64,000 nt of DNA from contig NZ_CP009533.1 of assembly GCF_000761155.1 (NCBI RefSeq), positions 2,294,001-2,358,000 of the forward strand. Reading direction: 5' to 3'. The notes beneath the pieces are model-generated. The model saw only the letters and a list, made by a program, of their open reading frames with translations. It had not been told where the DNA came from and did no database searches. The stretch is from Pseudomonas rhizosphaerae. Lineage in GTDB: Bacteria; Pseudomonadota; Gammaproteobacteria; Pseudomonadales; Pseudomonadaceae. The first letter of the stretch is position 1; the number at the start of each line of letters is the position of its first letter. The position numbers and the translations under genes are program-made. Shown here one piece after another: positions 12,101-20,665 of the stretch.

Positions 12101-13924
12101 ATGCCCGAAGAAGGCAACATGCTACAAGCTGCCGTGGTGTTCCTGCTGGCAGCGGTGATCGCCGTGCCGCTGGCCAAGCGCCTGCAACTGGGTGCCGTGC
12201 TCGGCTATCTGTTCGCCGGCGTGGTCATCGGCCCGCAAGTGCTGGGCTGGGTCGGCGACCCGCAAAGCGTCAGTCACATCTCCGAACTGGGCGTGGTGCT
12301 GCTGTTGTTCATCATTGGCCTGGAACTGTCGCCCAAGCGCCTGTGGGTCATGCGTAAGGCGGTGTTCGGGGTCGGGCTGGCGCAGGTGCTGTTGACCGCC
12401 GTGGTGATCGGCGCGGTGGCGCTGCTCGGCTTCGGCCAGCCGCTGAACAGCGCCGTGGTGCTGGGCCTGGGCCTGGCGCTGTCGTCGACCGCGTTCGGCT
12501 TGCAGAGCCTGGCCGAACGCAAGGAACTGAACAGCCCACACGGCCGCTTGGCATTCGCCATCCTGCTGTTCCAAGACATCGCCGCGATCCCATTGATCGC
12601 CATGGTCCCGCTGCTGGCCGGCGGTGGTGGCGATGCCGGCGAGGGCAGTACCCTGGATCACAGCCTGCGGGTACTGGGCAGCATCGCCGTGGTAGTGATC
12701 GGCGGACGCTATCTGTTGCGCCCGGTGTTTCGCATCGTCGCGCGGACCGGCTTGCAGGAAGTCTCCACCGCCACGGCGCTGCTGGTGGTGATCGGCACCG
12801 CCTGGCTGATGGAACTGGCCGGCGTTTCCATGGCCCTGGGCGCCTTCCTCGCAGGTTTGCTGCTGGCCGATTCGGAATACCGGCACGAGCTGGAATCGCA
12901 GATCGAACCGTTCAAGGGGCTGTTGCTGGGCCTGTTCTTCATCAGCGTCGGCATGGGCGCCAACCTGAGCCTGCTGCTGGAAAACCCCGCGCTGGTGCTG
13001 GGCTTGACCGTGCTGCTGATCGGCATCAAGTTGCCGCTGCTGATGCTGATCGGTCGCCTGGCAGGCGGCCTTGGCCGGCTCAGCGCCGTGCGTCTGGGTA
13101 TCGTGCTGGCCGCTGGTGGTGAGTTCGCTTTCGTGGTGTTCAAGATAGGCCGCGACCAAGGCCTGTTCGACGCACGCCTGTACGACACACTGCTGCTGAC
13201 CATCACCTTGTCCATGGCGCTCACGCCCTTGCTGTTGCTGCTGTGCGCACGGCTGTTGCGCACCAAGACGCCGCCCGTGGAAGTGCCCGAGGAATACCGC
13301 GAGATCGACAGCGACGCGCCCCGCGTGGTGATCGCCGGCATGGGCCGGATGGGGCAGATCGTGGCGCGTATCCTGCGTGCGCAGAAAATCAGCTTCGTGG
13401 CGTTGGACACCTCGGTGGAGTCCATCGAGTTCTCGCGCAGCTTTGGCCATCTACCCGTGTTCTACGGCGACCCGCTGCGCCCGGAAATCCTGCGCGCAGC
13501 CAAGGTCGAGCAGGCCGAGTATTTCGTCATTGCCACGGACGATCCGGAGATCAACATCAAGACCGCCGAACTCGTCCACCGGCTGTACCCGCACGTGAAG
13601 ATCATCGCCCGCGCGCGTAACCGCCAGCATGTACACCGGTTGGTCGACCACGGCGCACAGGCGGTTCGCGAAACCTATTACTCGAGCCTGGAAATCACCC
13701 GGCGCACGTTGGTTGGCCTGGGCTTGAGCCAGTCCCAGGCCGATGCGCGCATCAACCGCTTCAAGCGTCACGACGAGCAAGTGCTGCAAGCCCAGCACGC
13801 CATCTACGACGATGAAGCCAAGGTCATGCAAACCGCCCAGGAAGCCCGTGCGGAACTGGCCCGGCTGTTCGAATCCGATCGCCAGGACGAGAAGGCTGCC
13901 GCCAAGGGCGCACCGCGCCGCTGA
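12101..13924 (+). CDS. CPA2-family monovalent cation:proton antiporter, KefB/KefC-like, with RCK/TrkA-N domain
   Basis: A 607-residue protein. Residues about 10-390 form a sodium/hydrogen-exchanger domain of about twelve helices (LGAVLGYLFAGVVIGPQVLG; VLLLFIIGLELSP). A TrkA-N/RCK nucleotide-binding domain begins at about residue 408 (VVIAGMGRMGQIVARIL; FYGDPLRPEILRAA), followed by a charged tail. Such proteins exchange potassium or sodium for protons under nucleotide or glutathione control. I start at 12101 because TGGAG precedes it and related Pseudomonas proteins begin alike; a Met at 12119 with AAGAAGG upstream is a fair alternative. The genuine kef genes need an ancillary KefF/KefG, which is absent here, so substrate and gating are not certain. 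Confidence 0.9.
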   Translation: MPEEGNMLQAAVVFLLAAVIAVPLAKRLQLGAVLGYLFAGVVIGPQVLGWVGDPQSVSHISELGVVLLLFIIGLELSPKRLWVMRKAVFGVGLAQVLLTAVVIGAVALLGFGQPLNSAVVLGLGLALSSTAFGLQSLAERKELNSPHGRLAFAILLFQDIAAIPLIAMVPLLAGGGGDAGEGSTLDHSLRVLGSIAVVVIGGRYLLRPVFRIVARTGLQEVSTATALLVVIGTAWLMELAGVSMALGAFLAGLLLADSEYRHELESQIEPFKGLLLGLFFISVGMGANLSLLLENPALVLGLTVLLIGIKLPLLMLIGRLAGGLGRLSAVRLGIVLAAGGEFAFVVFKIGRDQGLFDARLYDTLLLTITLSMALTPLLLLLCARLLRTKTPPVEVPEEYREIDSDAPRVVIAGMGRMGQIVARILRAQKISFVALDTSVESIEFSRSFGHLPVFYGDPLRPEILRAAKVEQAEYFVIATDDPEINIKTAELVHRLYPHVKIIARARNRQHVHRLVDHGAQAVRETYYSSLEITRRTLVGLGLSQSQADARINRFKRHDEQVLQAQHAIYDDEAKVMQTAQEARAELARLFESDRQDEKAAAKGAPRR

Positions 13925-13941
13925 GGCTCAGGGTTGGAGAA

Positions 13942-15066
13942 TCAAACCGGCGGCTGGCGGACGACGTCGGTGGGTCCTTCCTCGTTGGCCGGGTGCAGTG
14001 TGCGGCTCGACATTTCGGCGCGCAGTTGCGGCAGGCATTCAGGGTAGCGGTTGTTGACGAAGGTGATCAGCCGCTCGCGCACGTAGCAGCGTGCATCCCA
14101 GTTGCGCGACGAGTCCAGCGAGCTCAGCAGAATCCGCAGCTGCATGGCCTTGTCGCTGGTGTCGGTCACCTGCAACACCGCCACGCGGCCGTCCCAGAGG
14201 TGCGGGATTTCTTCGCACAGGCGCTTGGTCTCCACACGCAATGCCTCCAGGGGCACTGAGTAGTCCACCCAGAGAAACACCGATCCGATGATGCTGGACG
14301 TGCTGCGGGTCCAGTTCTGGAAGGGCTTTTCGATGAAGTATTGCAGGGGCACGACCATGCGCCGCTCGTCCCAGATCTTCACCACGACGTAAGTACCGGT
14401 GATTTCTTCGATGCGGCCCCATTCGCCTTCGACGATGACCACATCGTCGATGCGAATCGGCTGGGAAATGGCGATCTGCAGGCCGGCGATCAGGTTGCCC
14501 AACACCGGTTTGGCAGCGAAACCGGCCGCCAATCCCGCCAGGCCGGCAGACGCCAGCAGGCTGGTGCCGATCTGCCGCACGGCCGGGAACGTCATCAGGA
14601 TCAGGGCAATGCCGAAGATCAGCACCAACACGTTGAGGCACTGTACCAGCACGCGTACCTGGGTCTGGATGCGCCGCGCTGCGAGGTTGTCTTCGATGTC
14701 CAGCGGGTGCTTGATGGTCATGGTGGTGGCCACGGCCTTGACGCAGCGCAACCCCAGCCAGGTCAGGCAGGCCGTGACCAGCATGCCATTGAGGTGGCGC
14801 ACGGTGTTGATCATCAGCAAGTCGTCGGGCGCCGAGGTCCAGACCGCCTGCAGGCCCATGAGTGGCATCAGCCACAGGGTCGGCTGTTCGGCACGGGTGA
14901 TCAGTTGCTGGGCCAGCACGAAGGACTTGGAGACCCGCCGCAGGATGATCAAGCCGACCCAGCGGATCAGCAGGATAATGCACACGGCCAGGGCGGCGGC
15001 AATCAGCGTGCTGAGCCAGGGCAGGGGCACGCGGGCCAGCAAGGATTCGGGAAGGGCATATTCCAT
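13942..15066 (-). CDS. mechanosensitive ion channel, MscS family
   Basis: A 374-residue protein with four N-terminal hydrophobic helices and the MscS pore/beta core: glycine/alanine-rich pore helix SLLASAGLAGLAAGFAAKPVLGNLIAGLQIAISQPIR split here as SLLASAGLAGLAAGF and AAKPVLGNLIAGL, then DDVVIVEGEWGRIEEITGTY, typical of MscS beta domains. The start MEYALPESLL at 15066 is chosen over an upstream frame with no family similarity. It likely opens on membrane tension to relieve hypo-osmotic shock. It converges with the Kef-like gene with only 17 bases between stops. Confidence 0.92.
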   Translation of the reverse strand: MEYALPESLLARVPLPWLSTLIAAALAVCIILLIRWVGLIILRRVSKSFVLAQQLITRAEQPTLWLMPLMGLQAVWTSAPDDLLMINTVRHLNGMLVTACLTWLGLRCVKAVATTMTIKHPLDIEDNLAARRIQTQVRVLVQCLNVLVLIFGIALILMTFPAVRQIGTSLLASAGLAGLAAGFAAKPVLGNLIAGLQIAISQPIRIDDVVIVEGEWGRIEEITGTYVVVKIWDERRMVVPLQYFIEKPFQNWTRSTSSIIGSVFLWVDYSVPLEALRVETKRLCEEIPHLWDGRVAVLQVTDTSDKAMQLRILLSSLDSSRNWDARCYVRERLITFVNNRYPECLPQLRAEMSSRTLHPANEEGPTDVVRQPPV

Positions 15067-15142
15067 GGGTCGAAGGCTCGCTGTGGCATGAACTGGAGTC
15101 GACCGACAGATGCCGCCACGGTTCCCCTCGATGGGCAGCCGA

Positions 15143-16165
15143 TCAGTCTGCCAAGCGGGTTTCACGCGATGGCGAGTGGCCAAAGTAGCCGCTGTAGCAC
15201 TTGCTGAAATGGCTCACCGAGACGAACCCACAGGCGATCGCCACCTCCAGGATCGACAACTGCGAATGCTGCAGCAGGCGGCGGGCTTCGGTCACGCGCA
15301 GCTCCATGTAGTAACGATGGGGCGAGGTGCCGAGCTGGTCCTGGAACAACCGGTCGATCTGACGACGCGAGCGACCGACGAACTCGGCCAATTGGTCCAG
15401 CGACAGCGGCTCCTCCAGGTTGGTCTCCATCAGGTCGATGATGTTGCGCAGCGGCGGGGTGAGCTTGCCGTTGGGCTGGGCGCCGGTGCGGCGAAAACGC
15501 AGACCTTCGAAGGCCAGGATATGCTCGACGCCACTGGCCAGAGTGTCGCCGCGTTGTTCGCGGATCAGTGCCATCATCATGCTGAAGCTGCCATTGGGGC
15601 TGGCGGCCGTGATGCGGTTACGGTCGATGACCTGGCTGGCCGGGGTCACGGTGATCTGCGGGCTGAGCTCGGCGAGCGATGCGCGGTTCTCCGGGTGCAC
15701 CGCACAGCGATAGCCATCGAGCAGGCCAGCCTGGCCGAGAAACCAGGCGCCGTTCCACAACCCGCCCAACTTGATGCCACGTCGCGCGCAGTCCGCCAGC
15801 ACCCGGCTGAGCAACAGGGAGGCGCGCAGCGGCGTGCGGAACCCACCACAGATGACCAGCATGTCCAGTTCGTCATGCACGCCGGGTATCAGCGGCGCGT
15901 CTGGCTGCAGTTGGATGCCCAGGTCACTAATGACCTGGCCTGGCGCCAGCCCGTAGGAACGAAGCGTATAGGCGCCGGGACTGATCAGGTTGGCTGTGAC
16001 CAAGGTGTCCAGGCTGGCGGTGAAGGCCGCCAGGGAAAAGTGCTCCAGCAGCACGAAACCTACGCGCGGGCTGGCCTGGCCGCCGTTGCGCAAACCCTGG
16101 TTGGCCGAGGCGAGGTACAGCAGGTTCTTGCTTTGCCCAGCGCCGCTGAAGATCCGTTGCGTCAT
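15143..16165 (-). CDS. GlxA-family transcriptional regulator (DJ-1/PfpI + AraC HTH)
   Basis: A 340-residue regulator. An amidotransferase-like sensor domain covers about 25-195 (RVGFVLLEHFSLAAF; CGGFRTPLRASLL; GLWNGAWFLGQAGLLDGY, where the usual nucleophile Cys is replaced by Asn). The C-terminal AraC double HTH covers about 230-330 (LDQLAEFVGRSRRQIDRLF; ILEVAIACGFVSVSHFSKCY). Overall arrangement and HTH resemble the GbdR/ArgR/CdhR group that senses quaternary amines or amino acids. I chose the Met at 16165, which has AGCAGG upstream. It is divergent from the DUF4946 gene. Target unknown. Confidence 0.87.
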   Translation of the reverse strand: MTQRIFSGAGQSKNLLYLASANQGLRNGGQASPRVGFVLLEHFSLAAFTASLDTLVTANLISPGAYTLRSYGLAPGQVISDLGIQLQPDAPLIPGVHDELDMLVICGGFRTPLRASLLLSRVLADCARRGIKLGGLWNGAWFLGQAGLLDGYRCAVHPENRASLAELSPQITVTPASQVIDRNRITAASPNGSFSMMMALIREQRGDTLASGVEHILAFEGLRFRRTGAQPNGKLTPPLRNIIDLMETNLEEPLSLDQLAEFVGRSRRQIDRLFQDQLGTSPHRYYMELRVTEARRLLQHSQLSILEVAIACGFVSVSHFSKCYSGYFGHSPSRETRLAD

Positions 16166-16269
16166 TGCTGCCTGCTCTCTGGATTGCCGTCTGTCGCTGC
16201 AGATATTACCGTAGTGCTGCACCCGTGGGTCTGCGAGACTGACGGCCTTTTCCTGCGGAGGACGCCTTC

Positions 16270-16812
16270 ATGCCTTACCTGCGACACGCACCTTGCCTGC
16301 TGCTGTGCTGGCTGATCGGCTTGCCGGCATGGGCCGACGACAGCGTGATCGTCTGGCCGGCCGATTGGGACGTGCAGATCCTGCCCGATGCGTCCGACGC
16401 CCAGGGCCAGCCCAGCGGCAGCCGCCAGCGCGCGACCAAGACCGACGCCAATGGTGATCCGTTGATGATCGTCGAAATGACCCGTGGCGCGCTGGCCCAG
16501 GACCATGCGGTGAACCTGGAGGCGGTGTTGCTGGAAATGCGCAAGGCGATCCAGATCAACTTTTCCCGCTCTGGCTACCAGAGCGTCTGCACCAAGGTCA
16601 AACCGACGACATTGGGCAATCTGCCGGCGGCGCAGACCACCTGCAAGGTCACGCGTAACGGCACGCTGGCCATCACCCAGACGCTGGTCGCCGCCGTGCA
16701 GCCGGGCATGGCCTACGGCTTCAGCTATGCAGGGTCCGCCGTAGGTTACCCGCAGTTGGAAGCTGAAGTAGTGGGCATTCGTCAGGGACTGCGCTTTGCC
16801 AAGGATGAGTAG
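16270..16812 (+). CDS. DUF4946 exported protein
   Basis: A 180-residue protein with a standard Sec signal peptide (residues 1-22: hydrophobic CLLLCWLIGLPAW, cleavage after AWA) and a mature domain matching the Pseudomonas-restricted DUF4946 family (VIVWPADWDVQILP; two Cys in YQSVCTKV and AQTTCKV that could form a disulfide). Function unknown; predicted periplasmic. Divergent from the GlxA-type regulator with a 104-base gap, so they may share a control region. Confidence 0.85.
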   Translation: MPYLRHAPCLLLCWLIGLPAWADDSVIVWPADWDVQILPDASDAQGQPSGSRQRATKTDANGDPLMIVEMTRGALAQDHAVNLEAVLLEMRKAIQINFSRSGYQSVCTKVKPTTLGNLPAAQTTCKVTRNGTLAITQTLVAAVQPGMAYGFSYAGSAVGYPQLEAEVVGIRQGLRFAKDE

Positions 16813-16870
16813 GCACACGGGTCAAGACCTGTAGCAGGCATCGGCAGCAGACGGTGCATATCTCCAAAAG

Positions 16871-16905
16871 ACATATAAAAAGCATTATTTATTCTTTTTA
16901 AATTG
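16871..16905 (+). promoter_or_regulatory. AT-rich promoter region upstream of the SsuF-like gene
   Basis: A block of about 35 bases, almost all A/T (ACATATAAAAAGCATTATTT followed by ATTCTTTTTAAATT), stands out in a GC-rich chromosome 70-100 bases before the SsuF-like gene. LysR-type sulfur regulators of the CysB/SsuR type act at such AT-rich sites in Pseudomonas; assigning this one is inference from the gene it precedes. Confidence 0.45.
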
Positions 16906-16972
16906 TCGGCCCAGGGTGCAATCTCCACCTCACGCACTGCGGTGCGACCGAATGTCTAACGAGGATGACTGC

Positions 16973-17188
16973 ATGACCATCAAAGCGATCAACGTACGCA
17001 ACCAGTTCAAGGGTACCGTGAAGGAAATCATCGAAGGTCCAGTGGTATCGGAGATCGATGTGCAGACGCCGGCCGGCATCGTGACGTCGGTCATCACCAC
17101 CCGCTCGGTGCACGAGCTGGAATTGCAGATCGGCAGCGAAGTCATCGCTTTCGTGAAGTCCACCGAAGTGTCCATCGCCAAACTGTAA
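16973..17188 (+). CDS. small molybdopterin-binding (TOBE/Mop) protein, SsuF-like
   Basis: A 71-residue single Mop/TOBE domain (MTIKAINVRNQFKGTVKEI to the C-terminal VIAFVKSTEVSIAKL). The ending SEVIAFVKSTEVSIAKL is the classic molbindin signature. Such proteins oligomerise and bind molybdate or similar oxyanions. In Pseudomonas a protein of this size (SsuF) is the last gene of the ssuEADCBF sulfonate operon; here it stands alone, preceded by an AT-rich block and GAGGA ribosome-binding site and followed by a strong terminator. The frame runs 12 codons further upstream, but the GAGGA placement selects the Met at 16973. Confidence 0.9.
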   Translation: MTIKAINVRNQFKGTVKEIIEGPVVSEIDVQTPAGIVTSVITTRSVHELELQIGSEVIAFVKSTEVSIAKL

Positions 17189-17268
17189 CAAACAGGTCCC
17201 ATACTGCCGTAGAACCCGCGTTTGACGACGTTGGTGTCTTGTCACGTTTGAAGCCGGAAAGATCTTGA

Positions 17269-17306
17269 GGGTCGTGCTCTTGCAGGGGAGCACGGCCCTT
17301 TTTTTA
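17269..17306 (+). terminator. Rho-independent terminator
   Basis: A stem of GGGTCGTGCTC (17269-17279) with GAGCACGGCCC (17288-17298), with one mismatch, an eight-base loop and a run of seven T. It lies 80 bases after the SsuF-like gene and before the 3' end of copD on the other strand. Confidence 0.9.
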
Positions 17307-17332
17307 TACGCCCCGGTTTTCCGCGATGAAGG

Positions 17333-18184
17333 TCAGCCCAGCGGGGTCGGCGCCAAGGTACCGAGCAAGGCGACTGCAGCCACGGCGCCCAGTCCGCAGG
17401 CCCATTCCAGGGTGACCGTGCGCTTGAACGACTGCACATCTACCGGGCCTTGCGCCAGTTGGCGGCGGTGCCACAGCGCCAGCCCGAGCATGGCCAGCAC
17501 CAGCGCCAGCTTGACCGCCAACACCGTGGCGAAGCCGGATTCGCCAGGCATCGGCAGGAACGATCCGGTCAGCACCCGCGTGTTGATCAGTCCGGTCACC
17601 AGCAGCCCTGCCACCAGCACGCAGCCCACGCCGCTGAAGCGGCCCAGCACCACGCGCAGATCCTGCTCGCCGGGACGTGCCAGCACGAACATCAACAGCA
17701 TCAGACCACCCAGCCAGGCGCCGACGCACAGCAGGTGGATCAGTTGATTGACCACCAGCCAGGTGCCGGCCGCACCTTCGAGCATCGCCGCGTGGCCTAC
17801 CGGCGCCAGGGTTGCCAAGGCCAGTGCGCTCAACGGCCTGGCCACCACCTGCAATTTCGGGTTGGGAATACGCAGGCATACCAGCACGGCCACGCAAGCG
17901 AACAGGTGCAGGGTCCAGACCTTGCCGAAAAAGGTTTCACTCAGGACCCGGCGCACCAGCGCCATGTCCAGCGAACCGCCCATCTCGAAGGCCACGGCGA
18001 ACAGCCAGGCCACGCCGCTGATCAAGGCCAGTGCCGCAAGCAGGCACACCAGTGGATCGATCAGGTTGCGCAACCGCCCTTGCTGGCCTGGTTGGTCGAG
18101 CAGCAGCGGACGGAACATGCACGCGCCGAACACCAGCATCAGGCTGGTGAAATGCAGAAAACGCAGAACGATCAACACGCTCAT
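17333..18184 (-). CDS. copD: copper resistance D family protein
   Basis: A 283-residue membrane protein with about eight helices, fitting the CopD/PcoD domain. Conserved histidines fall in helices as in the family (RFLHFTSLMLVFGA at the N-terminus, QLIHLLCVGAWLGGL mid-protein). The start MSVLIVLRFLHF at 18184 lies just after the copC stop (18187), so the two are coupled. CopC-CopD pairs handle copper passage from periplasm to cytoplasm or cuproprotein supply. No copA/copB is nearby. Confidence 0.92.
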   Translation of the reverse strand: MSVLIVLRFLHFTSLMLVFGACMFRPLLLDQPGQQGRLRNLIDPLVCLLAALALISGVAWLFAVAFEMGGSLDMALVRRVLSETFFGKVWTLHLFACVAVLVCLRIPNPKLQVVARPLSALALATLAPVGHAAMLEGAAGTWLVVNQLIHLLCVGAWLGGLMLLMFVLARPGEQDLRVVLGRFSGVGCVLVAGLLVTGLINTRVLTGSFLPMPGESGFATVLAVKLALVLAMLGLALWHRRQLAQGPVDVQSFKRTVTLEWACGLGAVAAVALLGTLAPTPLG

Positions 18185-18186
18185 GC

Positions 18187-18546
18187 TCAAGGACTCACGG
18201 TGAAGCGGTATTCGCCCGCGCTTTTGTGCGTGTCTACCGACACTACTTGCCAATGCACGGTGTACTGGCCGGCGGCCAATGGAGCAGCAGGCTTGACCAC
18301 CAAAGTCTTACGATCGTTGGTGGCACTGGCCAATGGCTGCAGAGCCACTGGATCACCGCCAGAAGCAGTCAGGGTGACCTTGCTGAAGCCCAGCTCGATG
18401 GCTTCGGAAAACCCCAGGCTCAATTGCGCAGGTGCAGCAACGGAAGCATCGGCGGCAGGCACCGGGTGAGTCAGGTGGGCATGAGCCAGGGCTAGCGGCG
18501 AGACGAGAACGAGCAGGGCAGCGCTGAGCAACGTGCGGACGGACAT
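18187..18546 (-). CDS. copC: copper resistance protein CopC
   Basis: A 119-residue periplasmic copper-binding protein with a signal peptide (about 1-21, cleaving after ALA) and the CopC fold. The mature chain begins HAHLTHPVPAADA, giving the N-terminal His that ligates Cu(II) in CopC, and WQVVSVDTHKSAGEY supplies the conserved D-x-H pair. The start MSVRTLLSAALL is chosen over an extra 14 codons upstream. It is first in the copC-copD operon. Confidence 0.94.
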   Translation of the reverse strand: MSVRTLLSAALLVLVSPLALAHAHLTHPVPAADASVAAPAQLSLGFSEAIELGFSKVTLTASGGDPVALQPLASATNDRKTLVVKPAAPLAAGQYTVHWQVVSVDTHKSAGEYRFTVSP

Positions 18547-18723
18547 GGCAATGGCCTTGAACACTGAAAAAGGCCGCCAATAAAGCATGATCCGGGCGCT
18601 TGGGCAACGCCGCCCAACCCCATGCCTACTTTATGGCCAAGGCCGACCCGAGCCGCCAGCCGGGCTGAACTCCCCAAGGCTCCTCCAGCCTAACCTGCAT
18701 GACTCATTGACCAGGAGGCCTTC

Positions 18724-20442
18724 ATGGCCAGCAAAAAAGTAGCCGATATCGTCATTCAGACCTTGCAGGAAGCGGGTGTGCGCAACTGTTACGGCATCGT
18801 CGGCGACACGCTGAACCACGTGACCGATGCGATTTCGCGCAGCGAGATCGAATGGGTCCACGTACGCCATGAAGAAGCCGCAGCCTTCGCCGCCGGCGCC
18901 GAGTCGTTCATCAGCGGTCGCTTGACGGCCTGTGCCGGATCCTGCGGCCCGGGCGGGCTGCATTTCATCAACGGTATCTTCGAGGCGCAGCGCAACAGCG
19001 CGCCCATGGTGCTGATCGCCAGCCAGATCGTCACTAGCGAGCTGGGCATGGACTTCCCGCAGGAAGTGGATTTCAAAGCCATCTATGGCAGCTGCACGGT
19101 GTTCTGCGAGCAGGTCTATACCCCTGAGCAAGCGCGCCGGGTCACCACCCTGGCGGCCCAGACGGCACTCAATGAAGGCGGGGTGGCCGTGATCATCCTG
19201 CCTTCGGACATCAGTTCGGCCGAAGTCAAGAATGACCGTCCCTTCAGCGTTCACCAGCCGCGGCCCGTGCTGCAACCCAGCCCTGACGAGCTGGCAGGCA
19301 TTGCCGACATGCTCGCCCAGGGCAAGAAGATCGCGATCTATGCGGGCTTTGGCTGCGAAGGCGCCCATGACGAATTGATCGAATTGGCGCAGCGCTTGAA
19401 AGCGCCCATCGCCCACACCTCGCGGGCCAAGGACTTCGTCGAATACGACAACCCCTACAACATGGGCATGACCGGCGTGTTCGGTGTGGAATCCGGCTAC
19501 CACGCCATGATGGAGTGCGACACCTTGCTCTTGCTCGGTGCCGACTTCGCCTGGGGTCAGTTCTACCCGCAAAACGCCAAGGTCATCCAGGTGGACCGCA
19601 AGGGCGCCCACCTGGGCCGTCGCCATCCCATCGACCTGGGCGTGGTCGGTGATGTGCTGCCGACCCTGCAGGCGCTGCTGCCTCTGGTGGCCGAGCGTAC
19701 CGAACACAGCTTCCTGGAAGATTGCCTGAAGGTGCGGCAGAAGACCTTGAAGACCCTGGCTCACGACCAGCGTCACACCGACGGGCACCTGATCCATCCT
19801 CAATACCTGACCCACCTGCTGGACAAGCACGCGACCGAAGATGCCTTGTTCACGGCCGATGGCGGTTCGCCCATGGTGTGGATCTTGCGGCACATCAATA
19901 CCAACGGGCAGCGCCGCACCCTTACCAGCCTGCGCCACGGCACCATGGCCAATGCCATGCCGCAGGCGTTGGGTCTGCAGAAGGCGTATCCGCAGCGTCA
20001 GGTCATCTCGCTGTCTGGTGACGGTGGCTTGGCCATGCTGATGGGCGATCTGCTCACCGCCGTGCAGGAAAAGCTGCCGATCAAGGTGGTGGTGTTCAAC
20101 AACAGTTCACTGAACTTCGTGCAGATCGAGCAGAAGGTCGAAGGCTTGCTGGACAACTTCACCAGCCTGCACAACCCGGATTTCGCCAAGCTGGCCGAGG
20201 TGATGGGTTTCTACGGCGAACAGGTATCGGACGGCGCCAGCCTGGAGCGGGCGGTGCAGCGCTTCCTGAATCACCCAGGTCCTGCACTGCTGGACGTGAA
20301 GGTCAACCCGGAAGAGCTGGTGATGCCGCCCAAGATCGAGTTTTCACAGGTGTCCAACATGGCCCTGTATTCGGCCAAGGCCATGCTCAACGGTCGCGCC
20401 GACGACGTTGCGCACATGCTGGTCGACAATTTCATCAAGTAA
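18724..20442 (+). CDS. poxB: thiamine-diphosphate-dependent pyruvate dehydrogenase (quinone)/pyruvate oxidase
   Basis: A 572-residue enzyme of the ThDP family, converting pyruvate to acetate and CO2 with electrons to ubiquinone in E. coli PoxB. The N-terminal Pyr domain has the catalytic Glu in VHVRHEEAAAFAAGAE; a central FAD/transhydrogenase-like domain is about residues 190-330; the C-terminal PP domain has the GDG...NN ThDP motif (SGDGGLAMLMGDLLTAV to VVVFNNSSLNF, about 436-463). The C-terminal tail is compatible with PoxB membrane association. An AGGAGG ribosome-binding site precedes the ATG. Monocistronic. Related acetolactate-synthase-like enzymes are the main alternative. Confidence 0.88.
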   Translation: MASKKVADIVIQTLQEAGVRNCYGIVGDTLNHVTDAISRSEIEWVHVRHEEAAAFAAGAESFISGRLTACAGSCGPGGLHFINGIFEAQRNSAPMVLIASQIVTSELGMDFPQEVDFKAIYGSCTVFCEQVYTPEQARRVTTLAAQTALNEGGVAVIILPSDISSAEVKNDRPFSVHQPRPVLQPSPDELAGIADMLAQGKKIAIYAGFGCEGAHDELIELAQRLKAPIAHTSRAKDFVEYDNPYNMGMTGVFGVESGYHAMMECDTLLLLGADFAWGQFYPQNAKVIQVDRKGAHLGRRHPIDLGVVGDVLPTLQALLPLVAERTEHSFLEDCLKVRQKTLKTLAHDQRHTDGHLIHPQYLTHLLDKHATEDALFTADGGSPMVWILRHINTNGQRRTLTSLRHGTMANAMPQALGLQKAYPQRQVISLSGDGGLAMLMGDLLTAVQEKLPIKVVVFNNSSLNFVQIEQKVEGLLDNFTSLHNPDFAKLAEVMGFYGEQVSDGASLERAVQRFLNHPGPALLDVKVNPEELVMPPKIEFSQVSNMALYSAKAMLNGRADDVAHMLVDNFIK

Positions 20443-20452
20443 GCCTGATCAG

Positions 20453-20475
20453 GCCGCCGAGCCAGGCTTGGCGGT
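20453..20475. terminator. hairpin between convergent genes (probable terminator)
   Basis: GCCGCCGAGCC and GGCTTGGCGG can pair almost completely; towards the plus-strand side TCTATTTGTTCTCTTT provides a weak U-rich tail. It sits between the poxB stop and the 32-codon gene on the other strand. Confidence 0.45.
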
Positions 20476-20574
20476 CTATTTGTTCTCTTTGCTTTCCTTG
20501 TGAATCAGGTACATGACATAACCGAACGAACCCAGCGTCGCCGTTATGATGGTCAACATGATCACACCGTCCAT
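20476..20574 (-). CDS. small membrane protein (32 aa), unrecognised
   Basis: A 33-codon frame encodes MDGVIMLTIITATLGSFGYV and then MYLIHKESKENK. An excellent GGAGGTGTGTC ribosome-binding site lies directly before the ATG. Residues 3-24 form one transmembrane helix, followed by a strongly charged lysine/glutamate tail of about eight residues that should face the cytoplasm. The size and shape recall accessory microproteins of membrane complexes such as CydX/YbgT or KdpF, but there is no recognisable similarity and no such complex is next to it. The start signal makes it likely to be translated. Confidence 0.7.
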   Translation of the reverse strand: MDGVIMLTIITATLGSFGYVMYLIHKESKENK

Positions 20575-20665
20575 GACACACCTCCAGGAAATGAAATTTC
20601 GTTCAGGTGACTATGGACGTTATCGGCAAATGAAAACAGATTCAGAAAGCGCTGAAAAAACCGGA

